Source of the DNA: Allokutzneria oryzae
GTDB lineage: Bacteria > Actinomycetota > Actinomycetes > Mycobacteriales > Pseudonocardiaceae
Reading direction: 5' to 3'
Assembly (NCBI RefSeq): GCF_042429765.1
Contig: NZ_JBHLZU010000003.1
Coordinates: forward strand, 62,001-126,000
DNA: 64,000 bases
Part shown: in pieces, positions 8,662-17,900 of the stretch
Layout of the letters: each line of letters opens with the position of its first letter
How positions within the stretch are numbered: the first letter of the stretch is position 1
Position numbers and translations under genes: made by a program
Notes under the pieces: model-generated
The model's input: the letters and a program-made list of their open reading frames with translations, nothing else
Told to the model about the DNA's origin: nothing
Database searches by the model: none

Positions 8662-8695
8662 CCTGTGCCGCCGAGCGGCAACTCGGCGGCACAGG
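8662..8695 (+). terminator. Terminator-like hairpin after ArsR 1 (CGGCAA loop)
   Basis: CCTGTGCCGCCGAG pairs perfectly with CTCGGCGGCACAGG around the loop CGGCAA, starting 4 nt after the arsR stop codon. The second module has an equivalent hairpin with loop CTGCAA at the same place, so it probably separates arsR from the hydrolase gene by termination or attenuation. Confidence 0.65.
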
Positions 8696-8716
8696 GTGCG
8701 GAAGAAACGCACCACA

Positions 8717-8776
8717 CACGCCCGAGGGCGTGCCTTCACGAGTACGCGGCTCCACGAGAAGAGGAGAACATCCGTG
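8717..8776 (+). promoter_or_regulatory. Conserved leader of the secreted hydrolase, module 1
   Basis: The sequence between the hairpin and the acylase start contains a small stem CACGCCC-GA-GGGCGTG (8717-8732), followed by GCCTTC, GTACGC and a GAGGAGA ribosome-binding site 7 nt before GTG 8774. Order, spacing and much of the sequence are repeated on the minus strand at 63008-62949 in front of an unrelated hydrolase. Conserved non-coding sequence of this kind suggests a regulatory leader. Confidence 0.5.
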
Positions 8777-9735
8777 TTAGTCAGACGCAAACTCGCGGCG
8801 GTTTCGCTCGCGCTCGCCCTGGCCGCCCCGGGCGGCGCGACCGCACTGGCCGAGCAGAGGGCCGACGGGCTCTCGGCCACCGCCCGCTACACCGAGTACG
8901 GCGTCCCGCACATCCTCGCGACCTCGGTTTCCGCCAGGGCTATGCGGCAACGACCGACAACACGTGCGCGATCGCGCAGGCGGCGCTCACCACCTCGGCG
9001 AGGACACCGCGCCCCGCACGGCGTTGACGCAGACGTCGGCCAACCTCGCCAGCGACCTGTACTTCCAGGGCGTCAATGACAGCGGCGTCGTGGAACAACA
9101 GGAAAAGCGCGGCCCGGCACCCGAGGTCCGCGACGCGGGCGTTCGGCCAGGGCGGGTCGGCGGCGGGCACCGTCTCGGCAGAGCCCTCTTCTCTGTCCAC
9201 TGTGGACACCCAAGGTGACGACGACCTCGGCAGCAACGCGATCGCCTTCGGCGGCGGGGCGAGCGCCAACGACTAGGCCGTGTCCTGCAAGTGGCAACAC
9301 CACCCCACCCCCCTTGGCGCCCTCACCACCCCGCTTGGCGCCCTCACTCACCCGCCCCTCCTTTCGCGTTTTGTCACCTTGATGCGAAGTGGGAGCGCTC
9401 TTTCGCGCATCAAGGTGACAAAACGCGAAAAACCCGGCCACGCCGGCTGGCTCACGCGGATACGGGGGCGCGGGGGTCCGGGACGTGGGGGCGGCGCGCC
9501 GGCTCGGGGGATCGGGACGACTTGCAGGACAGGCTCTAGAGGCTTTCGCTCCGCGACCCGCATCTGCGCCTGCCCGAACACGTCGACGCTGATGGCCTAC
9601 TCGCAGTCGGCGAACCCGGCCTCACCGCACCACAGCGACCAGACGAAGCTGTACTCCCGCAAGCAGTGGGTGACGGAACGGTTCTGCGAGAAGGACATCC
9701 TGGCCTCGCCGAGTCTCCGCGTCATCCGGCTGTGA
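8774..9735 (+). pseudogene. Penicillin-acylase-family secreted amidohydrolase, decayed and carrying a mobile repeat
   Basis: GTG 8774 opens a signal peptide (RRKLAAVSLALALAAPGG), then SATARYTEYGVPHILAT, the hallmark start of the Ntn-hydrolase penicillin acylases. The frame then shifts (QGYAATTDNTCAIAQAALTT), shifts again (SANLASDLYFQGVNDSGVV), and reaches GSNAIAFGG, the region of the catalytic Ser that starts the beta chain. The 267-nt repeat element at 9273-9539 follows at once, and beyond it only the last ~50 codons remain (YSQSANPASPHHSDQTKLY, RFCEKDI, LRVIRL). Most of the beta chain is missing. Family members cleave acyl side chains from beta-lactams, lipopeptides or quorum signals. Confidence 0.82.
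9273..9539. mobile_element. Dispersed MITE-like repeat, copy 1 (complete)
   Basis: The element is bordered on both sides by CTAG. Inside the borders both ends carry the terminal inverted repeat TGTCCTGCAAGT (9281-9292 and, inverted, 9520-9531). The centre is a long imperfect palindrome (9362-9431) with arms TTTCGCGTTTTGTCACCTTG and its complement around GTGGGAGCGCTCTTT. There is no room for a transposase, so it must be moved in trans. It sits in the penicillin-acylase relic. Related copies are at 22.8, 49.3 and 54.2 kb. Confidence 0.72.
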
Positions 9736-9740
9736 TCACC

Positions 9741-9776
9741 TCCGGCTCCGTCACCTCCGGAGGTGACGGAGCCGGA
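9741..9776. terminator. Perfect 36-nt palindrome, bidirectional terminator
   Basis: TCCGGCTCCGTCACCTCC is followed directly by its exact reverse complement, giving an 18-bp stem without a loop. It lies between two converging genes and includes the stop codon of the membrane protein on the minus strand, so it most likely terminates both transcripts. Confidence 0.65.
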
Positions 9777-10140
9777 CCACCAGCGCCACCAGAGTGACCA
9801 GGGAGAGCGCGGTGAGGTAGACCCAGTCGGTCGCCCGTCCGCCGAGGTGCAGGTCTTCGACGTGGTTGACCGCGTGCAGGGTGTTGGTGAGGAAGAACCC
9901 CGCCAGCACCAGGGCGATCACGTCCCGCCAGCGCAGCGCGAAGAGCATCATCATGCCGATGCCGATCTGGAACACCCCCGCGTCGTGCAGGAAGTGCACG
10001 TGCGGCGGGAAGTTGACCACTCGGGCGAAGTGATCCGGCCACAGCCGCATCCAGATCCCGATCACCAGCATGAACAGCGCTCCGAGCACCACGACCACCT
10101 GCACGAACCGAGTTCCCGTACGCCCAGCGACGTCCGTCAT
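9751..10140 (-). CDS. Small four-span membrane protein of unknown function
   Basis: A protein of 129 aa with four hydrophobic spans: VVVVLGALFMLVIGIWM, the FQIGIGMMMLFALRW segment, VIALVLAGFFLTNTLHAV and VYLTALSLVTLVALVV. Conserved-looking polar residues near the membrane (FPPHVHFLHDAG, HAVNHVEDLHLGGRATDW) give a histidine-rich face that could bind a cofactor or metal; this is inference. It resembles unnamed DoxX-like small membrane proteins of actinobacteria. Start ATG 10140. Confidence 0.68.
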   Translation of the reverse strand: MTDVAGRTGTRFVQVVVVLGALFMLVIGIWMRLWPDHFARVVNFPPHVHFLHDAGVFQIGIGMMMLFALRWRDVIALVLAGFFLTNTLHAVNHVEDLHLGGRATDWVYLTALSLVTLVALVVRLRHLRR

Positions 10141-10420
10141 CGTCCCTCCCTCACACGGGCGGCTCACCCGAGCCGTCCACGTGGAGGACGAGGCGACCCA
10201 CGCGAACGTGACAGAGCCGCACGGCAGGTAGGGCATCCAGTGGACTCAACATCCGTCCAGTGCGTGGTCGAGCCGCACCAGGGACCCGCCGACGAGGCAG
10301 CGCTGACCAGCGTTCCTTGACCATGCCGCACCGGCACGGTTTCTACTCGGACGAGGACAGGCCCCGGGCCTGCACTCGTTGACCGTGGCGCCCTGGCGCG
10401 CCGCCACAGTAGGGGGAACC

Positions 10421-11881
10421 ATGCGAAAGACCTTGCCCATCGCGCTCGCCGTCGCCGTCGTGGCGACTGTGGCGCCCGGGCTCGCGCAAGCGGATACACC
10501 GGACATGTCAGTGCAGTGGGGAACGTGCCCGGCGGAGGTCACCGCACCCGGCCTGCAGTGCGCGAACCTCGACGTGCCGCTGGACTACCGGAACCCGGAC
10601 GGGCAGAAGATCCAGATCGCGCTGTCCCGCCTGGCGAGCAAGAACCCCGCGAAACGCCGTGGTGTGCTGCTGACCAACCCCGGCGGGCCGGGCGGGTTCG
10701 GGCTGGACTTCCCGGCCGTCCTCGTCACCCTCGGGCTGCCGCAGAGCGTGCTGGATGGCTACGACATCATCGGGTTCGACCCGCGCGGCGTTGGCCGCAG
10801 CACCCCGGTGACGTGCAACCTGACGCAGGAACAGCAGAACCGGGGCAACGTCCCGCCGTACGCACGTGACGCGGCCGACGTCGTGAAGCAGGCCGAAAAG
10901 GCCAAGGCCGTGGCCAAGCAGTGCGCCGAGTCCAAGACGGCGTTCATGCTGCCGCACACCACGACCGCGAACACCGCGCGCGACATGGACCTCATCCGGG
11001 AGGCGCTGGGCGAGCGGAAGCTGTCCTACCTCGGCTACTCCTACGGCACCCACCTCGGCGCGGTCTACACCACGCTGTTCCCACAGCGCAGTGACCGCAT
11101 CGTGCTCGACAGCAACCTGGTCCCGACCGGCCTGGACACCACTGGCGGCCGCTTGTTCGCCCGTGGCTTGGAAGACCGGTTCCCGGACTTCGCCAAGTTC
11201 GCCGCCGCCCACCCGGAGCACGGTCTCGGCAGCACTCCGGAGCAGGTGACCGCAAAGTACTTCGACCTCGCCACGCGCCTGGACCGGGCCCCGGTGCAGG
11301 GAATGGACGGCGCCGCGTTCCGCCTGCTGACCTTCGGCTTCACCTACAGCGACAGCCAGCTGCCCGACCTGGCCAAGTTCTGGCAGGCGCTCGACACGAA
11401 CCAGCCGCTGCCGCCCGCGCCCGGCATGGCCCAGCAGGACCCGCACCTGGACAACAAGGTGTCCAGCCATCTCTACGTGATCTGCAACGACTCCCGCTGG
11501 TCGCCGTCGGTCAGCTCCTATCAGCACGACGTCGCGGTCGACCGCGTCCGCCACCCGAAGTTCGGCGCGGCCGCGGCCAACATCCGGCCGTGCGCGTTCT
11601 GGCAGTCCGAGCCGGCCGAACCGCCGGTGCGGGTCGGCGACCGTGGTCCGTCGAACGTGCTCCTGGCGCAGAACACCCGCGACCCGGGCACACCGCTGGT
11701 CGGCGCCCAGCAGATGCGGCGGGCCCTCGGTGACCGGGCCCGGATGGTGACCGCCGACCAAGGCGGCCACGGCGCCTACGTGATCGGCGCGAACAAGTGC
11801 GCCAACGACGTCGTCACGGCGTTCCTGACCACGGGCAAGCGCCCGGCGCGCGACATCACCTGCGCGGCGGAAGCGGCCTGA
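10421..11881 (+). CDS. Secreted alpha/beta-hydrolase, tripeptidyl-aminopeptidase (TAP-like) family
   Basis: A protein of 486 aa with signal peptide RKTLPIALAVAVVATVAPG. After the oxyanion loop TNPGGPGG and GFDPRGVGRSTPV, the nucleophile elbow is GYSYG with Ser207; the C-terminal TAP-like domain carries the acid (NTRDPGTP) and His (GGHGAY). This family of exported peptidases removes N-terminal peptides or hydrolyses esters (compare SlpD/SlpE and Tap of Streptomyces). ATG 10421 has AGGGGGAACC before it. A second member of the family lies at 28076. Confidence 0.87.
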   Translation: MRKTLPIALAVAVVATVAPGLAQADTPDMSVQWGTCPAEVTAPGLQCANLDVPLDYRNPDGQKIQIALSRLASKNPAKRRGVLLTNPGGPGGFGLDFPAVLVTLGLPQSVLDGYDIIGFDPRGVGRSTPVTCNLTQEQQNRGNVPPYARDAADVVKQAEKAKAVAKQCAESKTAFMLPHTTTANTARDMDLIREALGERKLSYLGYSYGTHLGAVYTTLFPQRSDRIVLDSNLVPTGLDTTGGRLFARGLEDRFPDFAKFAAAHPEHGLGSTPEQVTAKYFDLATRLDRAPVQGMDGAAFRLLTFGFTYSDSQLPDLAKFWQALDTNQPLPPAPGMAQQDPHLDNKVSSHLYVICNDSRWSPSVSSYQHDVAVDRVRHPKFGAAAANIRPCAFWQSEPAEPPVRVGDRGPSNVLLAQNTRDPGTPLVGAQQMRRALGDRARMVTADQGGHGAYVIGANKCANDVVTAFLTTGKRPARDITCAAEAA

Positions 11882-11953
11882 CCGGCGTGCCGTGCCGGTC
11901 CACGCTGCGACCGGCACGGCACCACCCGCCATTCACTCCGGTGGACTCCGAGG

Positions 11954-14900
11954 TCAGCACCCCGGTTCGGCCAGGTTCAGCCGCTCCAGCAGGTAGTCCC
12001 CCAACGCCCTCGGCGTCCCGCAGGACCAGAGGACCTTGGTCGGGATCCTCAGACCGAGGCCGTGTTCGATCCGGGCCCGCATCTCCAACGCCATCAAGGA
12101 GTCCATGCCGAGGGACTTCAGCGGCTGGTCCGGTTCCACGTGCGCGGGATCGGTGCGCAGGATCGTGCTCACCCGGCCGATGACGTAGTCCTCCATGAGC
12201 TCCCGCCGCCGATCGGCATCAGCCCCGCGCAGCTCGGCCAGCAGCTCGACGGCGAGCTCGTCACCGTCCTGCTGCGCGCCCTCGGGCAGCGAGTGGATGC
12301 GTGCGACCAACGACGACGCGCCCTCCGCACCGGTGCCCAGAAGCTCCATCCACTGTGGAGCACTGATCGGCAGGTACCCGGCGCGCGGCCGGTCGTGGCG
12401 CAACAACCGCTCGCAGGCCCACAGGCCCTCCTCAGGTGTGATCATGTCGTAGCCGCGCTCGGCGAACACCGCGCCCAGCCCGTGGTCCGCCCACGCGCCC
12501 CAGTTCACCGCCAGCGCGGGAACGCCCTGGGCGCGCTGCCACGTGGTGAAGACGTCCATCCAGGAACACGCGCCACCGTAGCCGCCGAGGCCGGGGAACC
12601 CGACCAGCCCGGTGCCCGAGGAGAAGTTGAAGAACCAGTCCAGCTCCAGCCCTGCGGTGGCCTCGTGCAGGTACCACGAGCCGAACGTCTTGGGGCGCAA
12701 GGTCCGTTCCATGCCTTCGGCGTCCAGCAGCGCCACAGGCGACTCGGTGACCACTGCTGCTCCATGCAGCACACCCCGCAGTCGCAGCCCCGATTCCGTG
12801 GCCGCCTCCACCAGCGCCCGCGCGGTGTCCGGCTCGGCGATGTCGCCGCGCACCACCACGACGTCGTGCCCGGCGCCGCGCAGCTCGGCCAGCAACCGCT
12901 CCGCCTGCTCGCTCGGAGCAGACCGTCCATTGAGGACGATACGACCCGCTTCGTGGCCCGCCAGCCACTCCGCGACCAGCAGGCCGAGACCGCCCAGACC
13001 ACCGGTGACGATGTAGGCGCCGTCCCGCCGCACCACGGGCACATCCTCCGGTGGGACCACGGCAGTGGTGGTACCCGTGCGGGGAAAGGTGATCACGAGC
13101 TTGCCCACGTGCTCCGCCGCGGCCATGGTGCGAAACGCCGCGCTCGCCTCGGACAGCGGGAACTCCGTGTGCGGGACGCGGTCCAGTCGCCCGGAGGCCA
13201 GCTCCGCGCCGACTTCGCCGATGAGGCGGCGCACCAGCTCGGGCCGTTCGGACAACAGCCAGTGCAGGTCGACGCTGCTGAAGGAGATGTTGCGGCGGAA
13301 GGGGTACAGGCCCAGCTTGGTGTCGGCGTAGATGTCGCGCTTGCCGATCTCGATGAACCGGCCCCCGGTGCGCAGCAGCTCGACACCGGTCCGCTGTGCC
13401 GCGCCGACCAGGGAGTTCAGCACCACATCAACACCTTCGCCGCCGGTCACCTGGCGGATCTGGTCGCCGAACTCCACCGACCGCGAGTCGAACACGTGTT
13501 GCACGCCCATCGACCCGAGCTGCTGCCGCTTGGCCTCCGAGCCCGCGGTGGCGAACACCTCGGCGCCCACGGACCGGGCGATGGCCAGTGCCGCCAGCCC
13601 GACCCCGCCGGTCGCCGAGTGGATCAGCACCCGCTCCCCCGGTGCGAGCCGAGCCAGGTGCACGAGCCCGTACCAGGCCGTGGTGTAGACGGCGGGCCAG
13701 CACGCCGCCTCCGCGAGCTCGACGTCGTCGGGCAGCGCGATGAGAGCCTCGGCGGGGGCGGTGGCGAAGGTGCCCAGCGATCCCTGGGCCAGTGCCGCCA
13801 CCCGGTCGCCGACCCGGTAACCGGTCACTCCCTCCCCGACCGCGGTGACCACGCCAGCGCAGTCGGCGCCGAGCGGGATCCCCACCCCGTCCACGGTCTG
13901 GTAGAGGCCCATCGCGTTGAGCACGTCGGCGAAGTTGAGCGAGGCCGCGTGCACCGCGATCTCCACGTGACCGGGCCGGGGTGCCGTCCGCTCGCGCACG
14001 ACGAGCTCCAGGCTGTCCAGGTCACCGGAACGCCCGGGCCGCACAGCGATCCCGTCCTGTCCGAAGTGGACATCACGGCGGCGGCGCTCGTGCTCGCGCA
14101 GCGGCGCGATGGCCAGCCGGGCGACGTACCGCTGACCGGAGCGCCAGGCGACCTCGTCTTCTCCTTGGCTGCCAAGGAACTCGGCGACAAGCTGGTCGGC
14201 GGTGACACCGGGGTCGATGTCCACCAACGTGGTCTTCAGCTCACCGTGCTCGATCATCACCGTGCGGGCGACGGCACGCATGGCACCGTGCATCACGTTG
14301 TGGCCGTCACCGCCGACCACTGGGTGGATGTCGCGTGTCACCACGAACAGTCGCGGCACCGATCGGGTCGCCTCGCTGATCACCGCGCGCACGACCCCGG
14401 CCAGCCGGTACTCGCGGCGGTGGCTGTCCGGGATCTGGGCCTCCGTCGGCTCCCCCGCGACCGGGCCACCGAGCACGACAAGCCCACCGGTCCACTCACC
14501 CCCGCCGAGCCGGTGGGAGATCGCGTCGTAGAGCGCCCGGTCGCCGTCGTCGGTGAGCGGTGCGCTCAGCCAGCTCGCGTCCGCACCGCGCTCCCGCAGT
14601 TCCTGGCACAGCGACTCGGGCAGCTCGTCGGCACCGTCCTCGGCGAGGATGAGCCAGTCGCCGTCGACGCGGTCCGGCGTGACCGGCGGGGCGCTCTTCT
14701 CCCACTCCATCGCCAGCAGGCGCTCGTTGAAACGCCGGAGCAGCCGCTGCTCACCGGAACCACGGAGGTGAACGCCGCGCACGGTGAGCACCACGGCACC
14801 GTCCTCGGCCACCAACCTCACGTCACCGAGCACGTGCTCGTCGTCGGACACGTGCACCGTGGCCACGCAGTGGGTGGCGCGCCGGGGATCACCCTGGAGC

Positions 14901-17900
14901 CGGAGCGAGTCGAAGCCCACCGGCAGCATGAGCCGAGACCCGATCACCACCCGGGGATGCGCCACCAGCGTCTGGAGGCAGACGTCCAACAGCACCGGAT
15001 GCAGGTGGTAGTCGGCCACCGACAACCGGGTACCGGTCGGCAGCTCGACGCGGCCGATCACCGTGTCGTCCCCCGGACCGGCCTGCCAGAGCGCTGTCAT
15101 CCCGGCGAAGCTCGGACCGTGCCAGATGCCCAGGTCCCGCATCCGCTGGTAGATCTCCGCCGGGTCGCTCGACTCCGGGTGCGCTGCCAGCAGCCCCTCG
15201 ATGTCCACTGTGGACTCGTCGGTGCCGTCCAGGTGGGCCGTGGCGGTGGCGTGGCGGATCACCCCTTCGTCACCGACCGTCTGCACCGCCAGCTCGGCGC
15301 CACGCCCGTCATGGGACCGGGTGGCGGTGGTGGACACCGTGGTCCGGTCCTCCACCATCAGCACCTGGTGGAACCGGATGTCGCGCAGCTCCACCCGCCG
15401 CACGTCCTCGAACAGCTCCGCTGCGGCGGCGAGCATCATCTCGCTGAACCCGGCGCCCGGCATCACCACCGCGTCGTGCACCCGGTGGTCGGTCAACCAA
15501 GGCTCCGTGTCGGTGCCGGCTTCGGCCTGCCAGATGTGCTTGTCCTCGTTGTCAGGCAAGCGGATGTGCGCACCGAGCAGCGGACGTCCGACCACGCGCT
15601 CCGCCGCCGGTTCGACGGTGAAGTTCCGGTGGTGCCACACCGGAAGCGGGGCTTCGAGGAAGCTGCCGTGGGGGTGGACAGCCGTCCAGTCGACCTCGGC
15701 CCCGCGGCAGTGCGCCTGGCCGAGGTTGGTCAGCAGCGCCAACTGGTCGTCGGTGTCCCGGCGCAGCGTCGGCAGCGCGGCGACGGCCCGGCCGCCCGCG
15801 GTCTCGGCGATGGCGTGGGTGAGCAGCGGGTGCGGGGCGGCCTCCACGAAGACCCGGTGCCCGTCGGCGATGGCAGCCCGCACCGCCGCGCTGAACCGGA
15901 CCGGCTCCCGCAGGTTGTCCGCCCAGTACCGGGCGTCGAACGCCGGGGTGGCGCGCGGGTCGCCCAACACCGTGGTGTAGAAGGGAATCCGGGGCCGAAG
16001 AGGCCGCAGGTCGGACAGCTGCCCGTCCAGCTCGGGCAGGATCGGGTCCACCTGGGCGGAATGCGCGGCGATGTCCACCGCGACGCGGCGGGCCAGCTGG
16101 CCGCGCTCGTCCCAGGCGGCGACCAGGCGGTCGATCGACGCGGGGTCTCCGGCCACCACGGTGGCGCCCGGCGAGGGGATCACCGCGACCGACACGGTGG
16201 GTGGCAGCTCGGCCCGCACCCGCTCCTCCGGCAGGTCCACCGACGCCATGGCGCCCGCCCCGGAGAGCCGGGCCATGAGCGCCGACCTCCGGCAGATCAC
16301 CGCGGCTCCGTCCTTCATGGACAGTGCGCCCGCGACGACCGCCGCCGCCGACTCGCCCATGGAGTGCCCGATCACCGCGGCCGGTTCGACGCCCCTGGCC
16401 CGCCACGTCTCGGCGAGCGCGACCTGGCAGGCGAACAGCAGCGGCTGGATGTGGTCGATCCGGCCGGGCAGCTCGCCGTCGGCCAGCAACCGCCGCACCG
16501 AGATCCCCGACTCGGCGAGGATCAGGGGGTCCAGCTCCTCGATGGTCTTGGCGAACGCCGGTTCGGTGTCCAGCAGCCGCCTGCCCATGCCCGCCCACTG
16601 CGAGCCCTGGCCGGAGAACACCAGCACCGGTCCTCGGGCTGCCCCGCCGTGCGCCTGACCCGTCACCACGTGCGCGTCCGGGCGGCCCTCGGCCAGCGCG
16701 CGCAGCCGTGAGCCCAGCTCCGCCAGGGTCCCTGCGACCACGGCGGCCCGGTGGGGGCGGTGCCCGCGCGCGGCACCGAGGGTGTGCCCGAGGTCGGCCA
16801 GGCCCGGGTCCCGCTCGTCGAGCCAGTCGGCGAGCCGGTTGGCGGTGGCCTGCAAGGCTTCGGGCGTGCTCGCCGACAACGGGAACAGCCACGGGCCGTC
16901 GCCCTGCTCGGTGTGCCCGGTCGCGGTCTCCGGGGCTTGCTCGACCACCACGTGCGCGTTGGTGCCGCTGAACCCGTAGGAGGAGACAGCGGCAACGCGA
17001 GGCCCGTCGGTGACCGGCCAGCCGGTGAGCTCGGTCGGCACGAACAGCCGCGTGCCCTCCGGCGCGATGCCCTCGCCCCAGCCGGTGAAGTTCAGGTTCG
17101 GCGGGATCACGCCGTGCCGCAACGACTGCACGGCCTTGATCAGCCCGGCCAGGCCAGAGCACGCCTCGGTGTGCCCGATGTTGGTCTTCACCGAGCCGAG
17201 CGCGCATGGCCGGTCGCCGCCGCCGTACACCTCGGCCAGCGCGGCGAACTCGACCGGGTCGCCGACCGGCGTGCCAGTGCCGTGCGCCTCGATGAGGCCG
17301 ACCCGGCCGGGGTCGATCCCCGCCATGGCCAGCGCGGCGCGCTGCACCTCGGCCTGCGCGGCCCGCGAAGGCGCGATCAGCCCGTCCGAGCGGCCGTCGG
17401 AGTTGACCGCCGATCCGCGGATCACCGCCAGCACGCGGTCACCGTCGGCCACGGCGTCGGCGAGCCGCTTGAGCAGCACCATGGCCACGCCCTCGCTGCG
17501 CACGAACCCGTTGGCGCGCTTGTCGAAGGCGAAGCAGCGCCCGTCCGGCGAGAGCATGCCCCATCCGGAGGCGGCGACCCCGAACTCCGGGTTGAGCACC
17601 ACCGTGACGCCTCCGGCAAGCGCCGCGTCCGACTCACCGGTGCGCAGGCTCTGGCAGGCCATGTGCACCGCGACCAGGGCCGACGAGCACGCCGTGTCCA
17701 CGGTGACGCTCGGCCCGGTCAGATCGAGCAGGTAAGCGATGCGGCCGCTGGCCACGCTGTGCGCGGTGCCCGTCGCCACGTGCGGCGTGGTGACCCCCGC
17801 TTCGTGCAACCGAATCGCGTAGTCGTGGTAGGATGCGCCGGCGAACACGCCGGTCCTGCTACCCGCCAGTGACCCGGGGTCGCGCCCGGCGTGCTCGACC

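Noticed and set aside
9273..9539. CRISPR-like palindromic repeat
   Set aside because: Copies are dispersed many kb apart, contain long inner palindromes and terminal inverted repeats, and there are no regularly spaced repeats or cas genes.
12062..16711. Very long open frame (1549 codons) on the plus strand
   Set aside because: Exactly antisense to the PKS in a high-GC genome; residues are dominated by R, G, H, P with no domain. It is a shadow of the PKS codon bias.
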